Shown in pieces: positions 8,258-16,627 of a DNA stretch of 64,000 nt. Source of the DNA: Ga0077560 sp046330435 (GTDB taxonomy: Bacteria; Actinomycetota; Thermoleophilia; Miltoncostaeales; Miltoncostaeaceae); contig JAXLST010000005.1 in assembly GCA_046330435.1 (NCBI GenBank), forward strand, positions 434,001-498,000, given 5' to 3'. The stretch's first letter is position 1, and each line of letters opens with the position of its first letter. The translations under genes were made by a program, and so were the position numbers. The notes below the pieces were generated by a model. It saw only the letters and a program-made list of their open reading frames with translations. It did no database searches and was not told the DNA's origin.

Positions 8258-9421
8258 AACCGGCGGAATCTCCGACGGCACCCAATCGTCCGGGGGGTTT
8301 CCGGCCAAGAGCTCCCGGTACAGCGCGACCCACCGGTCGCGCACGCGCTCCAGGGTGTACTCCGCCATCGCCCGGTCCCGCGCGCGGGACGCGAGCTCCG
8401 CGCGCCGTGCGGGGTCCTCCAGCAGCCCGGCGACGGCGGCCCCGAGCGCAGGCGGCGTGCGCGGGGGCACCAGCACCCCGCAGCGGTCCCCGTCGAGGAT
8501 CGCCGGCATGCCGCCGACGTCGCTCGCGACGATCGCCCGCTCCGCCACCATCGCCTCGATCAGGGCGATGGGGCTGCCCTCCGAGTCGGACGGCAGCACC
8601 ACGACGTCCAGCGACCGCAGCACGTTCGGGACGTCCTCCCGCACGCCCAGCAGGTGGACGCGGTCCCCCACGCCGAGGCGCGCGATGACCTCCTCCACCT
8701 CGCCGCGCAGCGGGCCGTCGCCCGCGACCACCAGGTGGGCGTCCGGCACCCGCTCCAGGACGTGCGGGAACGACTCGACCAGCACGTCCACGGCCTTCAT
8801 CGGCCGCAGCATGGCGATGGCCCCCACCAGGGGGGTGCCGGCCGGGAGCCCCAGCTCCTCGCGGAGGGTGCCGGGCGCGCCGTGCAGCTCCGCGGGGTCG
8901 CGCAGCAGCCCGGTGGGGATCATCCGGATGCGCTTGCGAGGCACACGCTCGATCTCGTGCATGCGGCGGGCGTCCTCCGGCGACACCGCCACGAAGGCCG
9001 TGACGGCGCGGCCGATCCAGAAGCCGTCGAGGAGCTTCCGGATGCGCTGGCCCTCGTACGTCCATGAGTGCTCGGTGGCGATGACCACCGGTACACCGGC
9101 GAGCCGGCCCAGCAGCGGCGCCCACACGTTCGACCCGAACATGTGCGCGTGCAGGACGTCGACGCGCTCGCGGCGCAGGTACCGCACCAGCCGCCACCAC
9201 TCGCGCGGCGACAGGGTGCGGCGCCGGCCGAGCATGAGCACCCGCACGCCCGTCTCGTGGGCGATGGGCTCGGTATTGCCGCCGCGGTCGCGGCTCGCGC
9301 ACACCACCACGTCGTCGCCGCCCTCGGCGAGCGCCCGCGACAGGCCCACCGTGAAGCGCTCGGCACCCCCGCCGTAGACCGACTCGATGAGCTGCACGAC
9401 CCTCACGGGGCGCCCGGTCAC
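8255..9421 (-). CDS. GT4-family glycosyltransferase
   Basis: 388 aa GT-B enzyme. The N-terminal half has YGGGAERF (16-23) and VLHAHMFGSNVWAP, the acceptor side of many GT4 enzymes. The C-terminal half has IAMLRPMKAVDVLVES, LVVAGDGPLR and LPSDSEGSPIALIEAM with the nucleotide-sugar Glu, then ASDVGGMPAIL. The start overlaps the stop of the acetyltransferase upstream by 4 nt (9418-9421), so the two are translationally coupled. It probably adds one sugar of the repeat unit made by this locus; donor and linkage cannot be read from sequence. Confidence 0.9.
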   Translation of the reverse strand: MTGRPVRVVQLIESVYGGGAERFTVGLSRALAEGGDDVVVCASRDRGGNTEPIAHETGVRVLMLGRRRTLSPREWWRLVRYLRRERVDVLHAHMFGSNVWAPLLGRLAGVPVVIATEHSWTYEGQRIRKLLDGFWIGRAVTAFVAVSPEDARRMHEIERVPRKRIRMIPTGLLRDPAELHGAPGTLREELGLPAGTPLVGAIAMLRPMKAVDVLVESFPHVLERVPDAHLVVAGDGPLRGEVEEVIARLGVGDRVHLLGVREDVPNVLRSLDVVVLPSDSEGSPIALIEAMVAERAIVASDVGGMPAILDGDRCGVLVPPRTPPALGAAVAGLLEDPARRAELASRARDRAMAEYTLERVRDRWVALYRELLAGNPPDDWVPSEIPPV

Positions 9422-10521
9422 TCCCCGGCCTCCTCGTCAGCGGGGGCGGATCGCCGTTCCCGCAGCCCCTTCGCGGCGGCCACGGCGCGGTGCGCGGCGA
9501 GCGCGGCCCGGCCCTTGAGCGACAGGGGGGCGACGGCCCGCACCAGCGGCACCGACCGGGAGATGAGGTCCTTGTACGGCGCCGGGCCCGGCCCGAAGTC
9601 CACGAGCTCCACGCCCTCCTCCTCGAGCCGCTCGATCATGTGCAGCATCGAGATCCAACCGAGGGTCATGAGGTCCTCGCGGGACCGGTCGAACGCGCCG
9701 GCGTAGGCCACCGCGGACGCGCCGTCCCCGCGGAACGCCAGGTCCCAGGCCAGCAGGTCCCCCTCGCCGCTGCGCACCTCCACCAGCCGGGCGCGTCCCT
9801 CGGCGCCCAGCGCGGGGATCGCCGCCTCCGCGAACCGGCGCCGCACGCCGGGGCCGGCCAGCAGGTTCGGGCCGTCGCCGGGGAAATGGCGGGCGTGGAA
9901 GTCCAGCAGGCCGCCCAGCCGCGGGCCGATCTCCGCCCAGTCGGTGATCCACTCCAGGTGCATTTCGGTGCCCTGCTCGGCGGCGCGGCGCACCGCGCGG
10001 CGGGCCTCCTTGCGTCGCTTGCGCACCGACCGCGGCGGGTCGGCGATCTCCAGCCGCCACGTCTCGTGCTCCGTGATCCGCACCCCCGGGATCGCCGCGC
10101 GGAGCGTCGCCACCGTGTCGGCGTCGGCCGGGCAGCCGTCCAGCATCAGGATGTCGCCGGGTTCCTCCGCGATCTGCGCGAGCAGCGCGTGCAGTGCGGT
10201 GTGGTCCACGGCCGGCGGCGCGATCTGGAACCAGGCGTCCCCCTGGCCGAGGTTCCGCACCACGTCCATCCCGCCGCGGCGCGTGCATTCCAGGGCGGCG
10301 GCGGCGACCACCTCGCCGTCCCGGTCGATGACGACGGCCCGCGGTTCGACCGTCCCAGCGGCCTCCCGCAGCCACACCTCCAGCCACGCCGTGCGGCGCA
10401 GCGGGTCGGCCGGCGGACGGGTCGCGACGAGGTCGTTCCAGCCGGCCTCGGCGAGACGGTCGAGGGCGGCGGCGCCGGTGCACCGGACCACCCGGGGGAC
10501 GGGGTGCGCTGTAGCGGTCAA
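9418..10521 (-). CDS. CelD/BcsL-like GNAT-fold acyltransferase
   Basis: 367 aa with a TTG start (GGGAG about 10 nt upstream). It resembles PF13480 (Acetyltransf_6) enzymes of exopolysaccharide clusters. Visible landmarks are WLREAAG, an Arg/Lys-rich segment SVRKRRKEARRAVRRA (about 165-180), a central LLDFHARHF, and the C-terminal core ASAVAYAGAFDRSREDLMTLGWISMLHMIERL, then VDFGPGPAPYKDLISRSVP, typical of FemAB/CelD proteins (substrate-binding loop plus YKxxF/L motif). It likely acetylates a glycan intermediate, or acts like a FemAB aminoacyl transferase. It is first in an operon with the glycosyltransferase it overlaps and the coiled-coil protein beyond. Confidence 0.8.
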   Translation of the reverse strand: MTATAHPVPRVVRCTGAAALDRLAEAGWNDLVATRPPADPLRRTAWLEVWLREAAGTVEPRAVVIDRDGEVVAAAALECTRRGGMDVVRNLGQGDAWFQIAPPAVDHTALHALLAQIAEEPGDILMLDGCPADADTVATLRAAIPGVRITEHETWRLEIADPPRSVRKRRKEARRAVRRAAEQGTEMHLEWITDWAEIGPRLGGLLDFHARHFPGDGPNLLAGPGVRRRFAEAAIPALGAEGRARLVEVRSGEGDLLAWDLAFRGDGASAVAYAGAFDRSREDLMTLGWISMLHMIERLEEEGVELVDFGPGPAPYKDLISRSVPLVRAVAPLSLKGRAALAAHRAVAAAKGLRERRSAPADEEAGE

Positions 10522-10601
10522 ACCAGGGAGCTCCCGTGTCGGGATGACTGTTGCAGAACGGCTTCGCCATGCCCTCCGAGGCGGTTCGGACGGCCCACCC
10601 G

Positions 10602-10608
10602 GTGTAGC
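10602..10608 (+). promoter_or_regulatory. Possible -10 box TAGCAT upstream of epimerase
   Basis: GTAGCAT lies about 70 nt before the GTG of the epimerase, which has its own Shine-Dalgarno (CGGAGCG). It would give a leader of roughly 60 nt. A -35 is not evident. Confidence 0.3.
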
Positions 10609-10676
10609 ATCCGGGGCGTGTCCACGACCGTCCCGGGGCCCTGCCCGGCCGGTCTCGCCGCGACGAACGGAGCGAC

Positions 10677-11642
10677 GTGAGAAGAGTTTTGGTGACCGGC
10701 GCCGCCGGCTATGTCGGTGGTGCCCTCGTGCGGCGCCTTCTGGCGGATCCCGACACCGAGGTGGTGGGGGTCGACCTGTGCGAGATGGACCACGGCGCCG
10801 AGGGCGTCCGCGAGATCCTCGACCACCCGCGCCTCACCTTCGTCCGTGAGGACGTCCGGAACACCGACGCGCTCGCCAAGCTGCTCCCCGGCACCGACGC
10901 CGTGGTGCACCTGGCCGCCATCGTCGGCGACCCCGCGGGCCGCCGCGACCCCGACAAGACCCGCGCCATCAACGTCGACGCCAGCCTCGCGCTCATCGGC
11001 GCGGCCCGCGCCGCCGGCGTCGGCCACATGGTCTTCGTGTCCACGTGCAGCAACTACGGCGTGTCCGACACGAACACCCTCGTCACCGAGGACGGCGACC
11101 TCAACCCGGTGTCCCTGTACGCGGAGACGAAGGTCGCCGTGGAGAAGGCACTCATGGAGGAGACCGAACTCCCCTGGACGGTCTGCCGGTTCGCCACCGT
11201 GTACGGCGTCGCGCCGCGCATGCGGTTCGACCTGACCGTCAACGAGTTCACGATCGACGCCCTCAACCAGGGCGTGCTGGAGATCTACGGCGAGCAGTTC
11301 TGGCGTCCCTACGTCCATGTGGAGGATGCGGCCCGAGCGGTCGAGATGGTGCTTGCCAACCCGGACAAGAGCCGCGGGCGGGTCTTCAACGTCGGGAACT
11401 CCGACGAGAACTACACCAAGCGCATGATGTACGAGCTGCTCAAGGAGCGGCTCCCGGAGCTCCGCGCCGAGTGGGTGAAGATCGACGAGGACCCCCGGTC
11501 CTACAAGGTCAGTTTCCAGCGGATCACGGACGAGCTGGGCTACGAGACCACCTGGACCGTCCCCACCGGGATGGACCAGATCCTGCAGCACGCACGGGCC
11601 GGGGCGTTCCCCGAGCCCAAGGCGGGGCGCTTCCGCAACTAG
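10677..11642 (+). CDS. NAD-dependent sugar epimerase/dehydratase
   Basis: 321 aa extended short-chain dehydrogenase. The Rossmann motif GAAGYVG is at 8-14, the NAD-ribose acidic residue follows at VVGVDL, and catalytic residues are visible as S122-T123 and Y148-x3-K152 (SLYAETK). The C-terminal half has FWRPYVHVEDAARAV, the usual substrate-domain landmark. It should act on a nucleotide sugar (epimerisation, dehydration or reduction) feeding the polysaccharide. The GTG at 10677 is chosen because CGGAGCG lies 5 nt upstream and GAAGYVG then sits at the usual distance. It is monocistronic and divergent from the acetyltransferase operon. Confidence 0.9.
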   Translation: MRRVLVTGAAGYVGGALVRRLLADPDTEVVGVDLCEMDHGAEGVREILDHPRLTFVREDVRNTDALAKLLPGTDAVVHLAAIVGDPAGRRDPDKTRAINVDASLALIGAARAAGVGHMVFVSTCSNYGVSDTNTLVTEDGDLNPVSLYAETKVAVEKALMEETELPWTVCRFATVYGVAPRMRFDLTVNEFTIDALNQGVLEIYGEQFWRPYVHVEDAARAVEMVLANPDKSRGRVFNVGNSDENYTKRMMYELLKERLPELRAEWVKIDEDPRSYKVSFQRITDELGYETTWTVPTGMDQILQHARAGAFPEPKAGRFRN

Positions 11643-11650
11643 CGCCGCGG

Positions 11651-11680
11651 ACCGCGGGGGCGCCGTGCGCGCCCCCGCCT
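11651..11680 (+). terminator. GC hairpin after epimerase
   Basis: Half-stem GCGGGGGCGC pairs perfectly with GCGCCCCCGC across CGTGC, just after the stop at 11642. There is no T-run, so intrinsic termination is uncertain. Confidence 0.4.
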
Positions 11681-11837
11681 CCGCACCCCGCACCGCCCAC
11701 CGGGACGCCGCCCCCCACGGGGCGTGACGACGCCCGGCGCCCGGCCGCCGCACATGGCGCGACCGGGCGGGGAACCTCACCGTCCGCGCGGCGGGCACAG
11801 CCTGCGCGGACGGTTCCGGGCCCGCTGAACACGACGG

Positions 11838-11869
11838 CCCGCCCGGGGAAGGTTGGGCGGGCCGTCGAG
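11838..11869. terminator. GC hairpin after sugar-phosphotransferase
   Basis: ACGGCCCGCCC pairs with GGGCGGGCCGT (11-bp stem, about 10-nt loop) about 40 nt beyond the 3' end of the minus-strand gene ending at 11908. No T-run follows, so the role as a terminator is tentative. The rest of 11643-11907 shows nothing else. Confidence 0.4.
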
Positions 11870-11907
11870 GTGGTGCGGGCTGCGGCGGCGTTCCTTCGCC
11901 GGCCGGG

Positions 11908-13422
11908 TCAGGCGTGGTGCTCGGCACCGCCCGTCGCCGTCGCCGCCTTCGAGCTGTCCTTGCCCGGGCGGAACACGACGTGGCTGGCGAGCTGGCTCAG
12001 GTGCAGCTCCCCGCCGCGGATCACGGCGATGCCGGTCCACAGCAGGCACTTCATGTCGAGCAGCCAGCTGCGGTGGTCCACGTAGTACTGGTCGATCGCG
12101 AGCTTCGTGGGGAGCAGCGTGGAGAGGTAGAAGGCCTCGAAGTCGTCGCCCACCAGGTGCTCGAACTCACTGCGGTACCGGATCTGGCTGAGGCCGGTGA
12201 TGCCGGGACGGACCGCCAGCACGCTGCGGTACGCCTCGTGGTGCGCCCGCACGTACCGGGCGTCCTCCGGCCGCGGGCCGACCAGGCTCATGTCGCCCTT
12301 CAGCACGTTCCACAGCTGCGGGAGCTCGTCGAGCTTCGAGTGCGCGAGGAACCGCCCCATGCGGGTGAACCGGTCGTCGTTGTCCAGCGTGAGGGCCGGG
12401 CCCGTCGCGCCGTCGTACATCTTCCGGAACTTGAGCATCTTGAACGGCAGCTCGTTCTGGCCGATGCGGTTCGCCCGGTAGAGCACCGGACCCGGAGAGT
12501 CGAGCTTGATCGCCGCGGCGAGCACCGCCCACACCGGCGCGGTGAACACCAGCAGGATGGACGACAGGACGATGTCGGTGACGCGCTGCGCGATCTCCGA
12601 GCCGCGGCGGCTCGTGTGGCCGCTCGCCACGACGACCGGCAGGCCCTCGAGGCGGCGCAGTGACAGGGACCCGTCGAGGCCCTCGAACAGCCGGGACACG
12701 ACCGCCACCTGCGTGCCGGTGAGCCGGCACTCGCGGACCGCCTCCTGCAGCTGGTGGTCCGGGGACCCGAGGAACGAGAACACCACCAGGTCGATCCGGT
12801 GATTCCGGACGACCTCGCCGAGGTCGCGGATGTCACCCAGCGTCGCGGGGACCGGGCCGCCCTCAACCGTCTCCGAGTGGTGATCGTCGACGGTGCCGAC
12901 GACCTCGAAGCGGCGGCCGCGCGGAAGGGAGTCCACCAGGTGCTCGGCGACGTCGCCGGCCCCGACCACCAGGACCCGCACGGGGTGCCCGAACGCCTTC
13001 GCCATGACCGCGCCGACGAGCCACGCCGATGCGACGGACGCAACCGAGATCACGAACGCGTCGGCGGCGGTGAGGCCGTCGATGAGGCCCTGCCCGGCGA
13101 TCGCCAGGACCATCGCGATCGCGAGGACCGCGCCGGCCGCGTGGCCGACACGGTGACGCCGCACCAGGACGGGCCGCGCCCGCTCCGTCGGCGGGATGCT
13201 CCACGAGACCACCGCCGCGCTGAGAATGCCCATGATCGCGCCGACCCCGAGGGCGGCACGCGTCCCCAGGTCACTGAGCGCGATCACGATGTTCGTCGCG
13301 ACGAGCGTCGCCACGATCACCTCTGCGGATCGCATGAACCGCGGTGAGCGGCTCCGCTGGACGACGTTCGCCGGACTGGCGGCGACTTTGGGTTCCGGGC
13401 GGAGAGCGGCATGTGTGGTCAT
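11908..13422 (-). CDS. Polyprenyl-phosphate glycosylphosphotransferase
   Basis: 504 aa from the ATG at 13422. It has N-terminal hydrophobic segments (about 30-160), a CoA-binding_3-like Rossmann domain with VLVVGAGDVAEHLVDSL (about 170), a further TM near 300, and the PF02397 catalytic domain: SPGPVLYRANRIGQNELPFKMLKFRKM, then LDELPQLWNVLKGDMSLVGPRPED and RPGITGLSQ. The architecture is that of WbaP/WcaJ/GumD enzymes, which transfer a sugar-1-phosphate from NDP-sugar to undecaprenyl phosphate to start EPS synthesis. The ATG is preferred over a GTG at 13455 because TATCGT lies 7 nt before it with no Shine-Dalgarno, the leaderless pattern of this region. Confidence 0.9.
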   Translation of the reverse strand: MTTHAALRPEPKVAASPANVVQRSRSPRFMRSAEVIVATLVATNIVIALSDLGTRAALGVGAIMGILSAAVVSWSIPPTERARPVLVRRHRVGHAAGAVLAIAMVLAIAGQGLIDGLTAADAFVISVASVASAWLVGAVMAKAFGHPVRVLVVGAGDVAEHLVDSLPRGRRFEVVGTVDDHHSETVEGGPVPATLGDIRDLGEVVRNHRIDLVVFSFLGSPDHQLQEAVRECRLTGTQVAVVSRLFEGLDGSLSLRRLEGLPVVVASGHTSRRGSEIAQRVTDIVLSSILLVFTAPVWAVLAAAIKLDSPGPVLYRANRIGQNELPFKMLKFRKMYDGATGPALTLDNDDRFTRMGRFLAHSKLDELPQLWNVLKGDMSLVGPRPEDARYVRAHHEAYRSVLAVRPGITGLSQIRYRSEFEHLVGDDFEAFYLSTLLPTKLAIDQYYVDHRSWLLDMKCLLWTGIAVIRGGELHLSQLASHVVFRPGKDSSKAATATGGAEHHA

Positions 13423-13429
13423 GGGCGTC

Positions 13430-13435
13430 ACGATA
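13430..13435 (-). promoter_or_regulatory. -10 box TATCGT, leaderless start
   Basis: TATCGT on the minus strand is followed by 7 nt (GACGCCC) and the ATG at 13422. It supports that ATG and a leaderless transcript for the glycosylphosphotransferase. Confidence 0.45.
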
Positions 13436-13644
13436 GGTCGGTGCCCTTTCCCCACGCGCGGGCCGGACGGCTAGGTCTTCCTGACCCTGCGGACGGTTTC
13501 GCCAGCGTGGGTTGCGGGTTTAGGATGTTTTGCGGATTCGGACCGCCGGACCGGCCCCGGGGTTACACCCGGAGCGGCCTTCTGGCACCTGCGAGCCGTA
13601 CCCACCCGTTCGACGTCCGAAGCGGGCGGGTCTTATGCCGCCCG

Positions 13645-14343
13645 GCTTCTTATGACCGTCCAGGCCCGGCAGGCCGACGCGGATGGCGCGCCCAGGCCGT
13701 AACCGCGAGTTGTGACCTGCGGATCGACTCGCCAGCGGGATGAGATTCCGAACGGTTGTCGCGTTTGTTTTCAGAACCGTTCCGGCCCGGCAGTCGTTTG
13801 GCGCTGATGGCCCACGGCGGGTTTGGCCCCTGGAACCGCGCCTTGCGGCTGCCCGGCATCAGCTTTCAGGTCGCCATCCATGGCTCCCATCTGCTCAACC
13901 CTTGCCGTCCACATTTTCTTGTGGTGCGCCTTTCCGGGGTTGGCGTCCACACGGGTACTGAGAGTCCCTTCCCGGTGAGCTGACCGGAGTCGTGTCGAGG
14001 GAATACCGCCCATCCATGGGCGGAGGACATGCAGTCAATAGGCGCGCAGGGACGTCATCGAGTCGATGCGCAGGAGACGCCCATCAGTACCCGTGAGGAC
14101 GCCTGCCAGGTGATCCGCAGAACAAGAGAGTGTGGATGGCGAGGGTCGGGATCCGGGAGGCATGGATGCCGACCTGAAAGCTGATGCCAGAGCAGCCGTA
14201 AGGCGCGGTTCCAGGCGCAAAACCCCCCGGACGCATCTCAGCGCCAAACGATTGCCGGGCCGGAACGGTTCTGAAAAACGAATCACTGAGCGCCCGCATC
14301 ACGCCAAGCGCCAACCGCCTGCCGGACCGGAACCGTTCTGAAA
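13645..14343 (+). repeat. Fold-back element, copy 1 (about 0.7 kb, non-coding)
   Basis: This fills the gene-free stretch 13423-14433. The left arm (about 13775-13970) is an imperfect reverse complement of the right arm (about 14085-14275). Landmarks of the right arm in order are CAGTACCCGTGAGGACGCC, CATGGATGCCGACCTGAAAG, AAGGCGCGGTTCCAGG, CAGCGCCAAACG, GCCGGGCCGGAACGGTTCTG. The centre has the hairpin CCGCCCATCCATGGGCGG (14007-14024) and GGGACGTCATCGAGT. The outer ends carry a second copy of the GGAACCGTTCTG/GCCAAGCGCC end motif; the left one is degenerate. The whole element recurs inverted at 35104-35783. Short ORFs inside are not frame-conserved between copies. Nothing else is visible from 13436 to 13644 apart from a small GGGCGG/CCGCCC hairpin. 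Confidence 0.88.
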
Positions 14344-14369
14344 CGCCGAGCGGTCATTGAAGCCACGAA

Positions 14370-14404
14370 AAAAGGGGGTGCGGCCAACGGCCGCACCCCC
14401 TTTC
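14370..14404 (-). terminator. Strong intrinsic terminator of the DegT operon
   Basis: Half-stem GGGGGTGCGGCC pairs perfectly with GGCCGCACCCCC across AAC. Read on the minus strand it is followed by TTTTTT, immediately beyond the aminotransferase stop at 14434. It also separates that operon from the fold-back element. Confidence 0.9.
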
Positions 14405-14433
14405 AGAGGACCCCGCTCCTTCGGAGCTGATTC

Positions 14434-15561
14434 CTAGGCGTTCACCATCGCGAAGAGCTGGAGGACGCGGTCGACGTCGCTGTCGGCCATCGCGGGGTAG
14501 AGGGGGAGGGTGACCTCGCGGGCGGCGTAGTCCTCCGTGATGGGGAGCGGCGCCTGCGGCTGGAACACCTTGAAGCTGTGGACGGGCTGGTAGTGGACCG
14601 AGGTCTGGATGCCGGCGTCGGCGGCGGCCGCGCGCAGGCGGTCGCGCTCCTCGTTGCTGGGGGTGACCAGGGGCATGATGTGGCAGGAGCTCATCTCGTC
14701 CTGCGCGGCGGTGAACGGGACGAACCCGGCCTCGGGGGTCCGCTCGAGGCCCGCGCGGTACATGCCCACGAGTTCGCGGCGGCGGGCGAGCATCGCGGGG
14801 AGCTTGCCGAGCTGGACGAGGCCGAGGGCGGCCTCAAGCTCCGACGGGCGGTAGTTGTAGCCCCGCTCGATCACGTCGTAGCCGCTGGCGTGGCCGCGCT
14901 CGCGGTCCCAGGAGGTGGCGGTCATGCCGTGGGCGCGCAGGAGGCGCATGCGGCGGACGAGCTCCTCGTCGTCACTGGTGCACATCCCGCCCTCGCCGGT
15001 GACGAGGTTCTTGTTCGAGAAGAACGAGAAGCAGGAGATGTCGCCGAGGGAGCCGGCGGGGCCCTCCTCGGAGCGGGCGCCGGGCGAGTGGGCGGCGTCC
15101 TCGATGAGGGCGAGGTCGTACCGGTCGCTGAGCTGCCGCAGGGCCTTCATGTCGGCGACGTAGCCGGCGTAGTGCACGGCGCAGATCGCCTTGGTGCGCG
15201 GGCCGATGAGGGCGCGCACGGCCTCCGGGTCGATGAGGGGGACCTCGGGGGACACGATGTCGGCGAACACGGGCGTGGCGCCGGTGTAGGCGACCGCGTT
15301 GGCGGTGGCGACGAACGTGAGCGACGGGACGATGACCTCGTCACCGGGGCCCAGGTCCAGGGCGGCGAACGCGAGGTGCAGGGCCGCGGTGCAGGACGAC
15401 GCCATCACGCCGTGCTTGGAGCCCACGAACTGGGAGAACTCCTGCTCGAACTGCGCGGTGCGCGGGCCCATGGTGAGCCAGCCGGAGCGCACGACGTCGG
15501 CGACGGCCTGCGCCTCCGCCTCGGTGAAGGACGGGGCGGAGAGGGGGAGCTGCTCGCTCAT
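14434..15561 (-). CDS. DegT/DnrJ/EryC1/StrS sugar aminotransferase
   Basis: 375 aa, a PLP enzyme that aminates keto-sugars on nucleotide diphosphates. Visible signature: SSCTAALHLAFAAL (PLP phosphate pocket, 55-68), EVIVPSLTFVATANA (75-89), VHYAGYVADM, EDAAHSPGA (154-162), and the Schiff-base lysine K184 in SFFSNKNLVTGEGG. The tail has SSCHIMPLV and SVHYQPVHSFKVFQ, usual in this family. Length is typical. The start overlaps the stop of the nucleotidyltransferase by 4 nt (15558-15561), so the pair is coupled and probably makes an amino-sugar donor for the locus. Confidence 0.93.
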   Translation of the reverse strand: MSEQLPLSAPSFTEAEAQAVADVVRSGWLTMGPRTAQFEQEFSQFVGSKHGVMASSCTAALHLAFAALDLGPGDEVIVPSLTFVATANAVAYTGATPVFADIVSPEVPLIDPEAVRALIGPRTKAICAVHYAGYVADMKALRQLSDRYDLALIEDAAHSPGARSEEGPAGSLGDISCFSFFSNKNLVTGEGGMCTSDDEELVRRMRLLRAHGMTATSWDRERGHASGYDVIERGYNYRPSELEAALGLVQLGKLPAMLARRRELVGMYRAGLERTPEAGFVPFTAAQDEMSSCHIMPLVTPSNEERDRLRAAAADAGIQTSVHYQPVHSFKVFQPQAPLPITEDYAAREVTLPLYPAMADSDVDRVLQLFAMVNA

Positions 15562-16391
15562 GCACGAACCTCCTGGGCCGGAGCGAGGAGCTGCTCACGG
15601 ATCTTCTCGAAGTCGTCGATGGCCTGCTGGTAGTCCGAGTGGCGGCCGATGTCGAGCCAGTACCCGTCGAACGGGTAGCCGGCGACGGGGCGGCCGTCGG
15701 CGAGGAGCCGGTTGATGAGCGCCGGGATGTCGAGGGACTCACCGGGCGTCACGTAGTTCAGGGCCTCGGGCTCGAAGACGTACACGCCCATGGAGACCGT
15801 GGACTCGATCTCCGGCTTCTCGCGGTAGCTGGTGATCTCCCGGGCGGCACCGATCTCGGCGCCGAGGTCCAGGACACCGAACTCGACCTTGATGGGCCGC
15901 CGCATGACGGCGATGGTCAGGACGGCCCCGCTCTCCTCGTGTGCGGCGACGAGGTCGTTGAAGCGCAGCGTGGTGAGGAGGTCGCCGTTCATGACGATGA
16001 GGCGGCGCGACTTGGTCTCCTGCGGCAGGAAGGCGAGGGGCCCGACGGTGCCGAGGGGGGTGGTCTCCTGGATGTAGGAGACGTCCATGCCGTACCGGTC
16101 GCCGTTGCCGCAGTACGCGCGGATGAGGTCGGCCATGTGGCCGACGGCGAGGGTGATCTCGTTCCAGCCCTGGGCCTGGAGCTGCCGGAGCAGCACGTCC
16201 AGGATGGGGCCGTCGCCGAGCGGCATCAGCGGCTTCGGCAGGACCGAGGTGAAGGGCGCGAGTCGCGTCCCCTTCCCGCCGGCCAGGATCACCGGCGCGG
16301 GCCGGCGGTCGTCGCCGTGCGACGAGCCGTTCGCGCGGGCGAAGCGGCGGGTGGGTGCATCCATGCTCATGTGCTTCTCCTGTTCGGACAT
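15558..16391 (-). CDS. Sugar-1-phosphate nucleotidyltransferase
   Basis: 277 aa. The start at 16391 is chosen because GGAGG lies 7 nt upstream; the frame is open further but without homology. NTP_transferase fold (PF00483): signature VILAGGKGTRLAPFTSVLPKPLMPLGD (34-60), VGHMADLIRAYCGNG, VMNGDLLTTL (metal-binding D), YREKPE and DGYWLDIGRHSDYQQA. It activates a sugar-1-phosphate with an NTP, releasing pyrophosphate; base and sugar are not decided by sequence (RmlA/ManC/HddC-like). The N-terminal ~30 residues are a polar extension. It precedes and overlaps the DegT aminotransferase, so the two likely act in one pathway. Confidence 0.88.
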   Translation of the reverse strand: MSEQEKHMSMDAPTRRFARANGSSHGDDRRPAPVILAGGKGTRLAPFTSVLPKPLMPLGDGPILDVLLRQLQAQGWNEITLAVGHMADLIRAYCGNGDRYGMDVSYIQETTPLGTVGPLAFLPQETKSRRLIVMNGDLLTTLRFNDLVAAHEESGAVLTIAVMRRPIKVEFGVLDLGAEIGAAREITSYREKPEIESTVSMGVYVFEPEALNYVTPGESLDIPALINRLLADGRPVAGYPFDGYWLDIGRHSDYQQAIDDFEKIREQLLAPAQEVRA

Positions 16392-16512
16392 CTCGCGTCC
16401 TCCAGAGCTGTGCGCATCCGGCCGGGGGCCCGGCCGCGGGGGGATGCCGGCCCGGTGACCGGCGTCCATGAGGAGGTTCGCACGGTGGTCATCGGCGCCG
16501 GAACGGGTCGCC

Positions 16513-16534
16513 CGCATAGTCCTGCGGCTATGCG
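16513..16534. promoter_or_regulatory. Inverted repeat in divergent promoter region
   Basis: CGCATAG and CTATGCG are separated by 8 nt, midway between the divergent nucleotidyltransferase (start 16391) and deacetylase (start 16628). It could be an operator for either; no regulator is identified. Confidence 0.3.
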
Positions 16535-16627
16535 TTCGTCGGGGCGGCATCGTGCTTACATGCCCGGCGGCAGGCCCTCCGGGGCGCAAGTTCGGGTGTT
16601 GATTCGGGGCGGACGGGGAGGTCACGG

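Noticed and set aside
7397..9067. 556-codon plus-strand frame
   Set aside because: Antisense shadow of the two minus-strand genes; no homology.
13756..14341. Small ORFs of 70-83 codons inside the fold-back elements
   Set aside because: Frames are broken by indels between the two copies and no motif is present.
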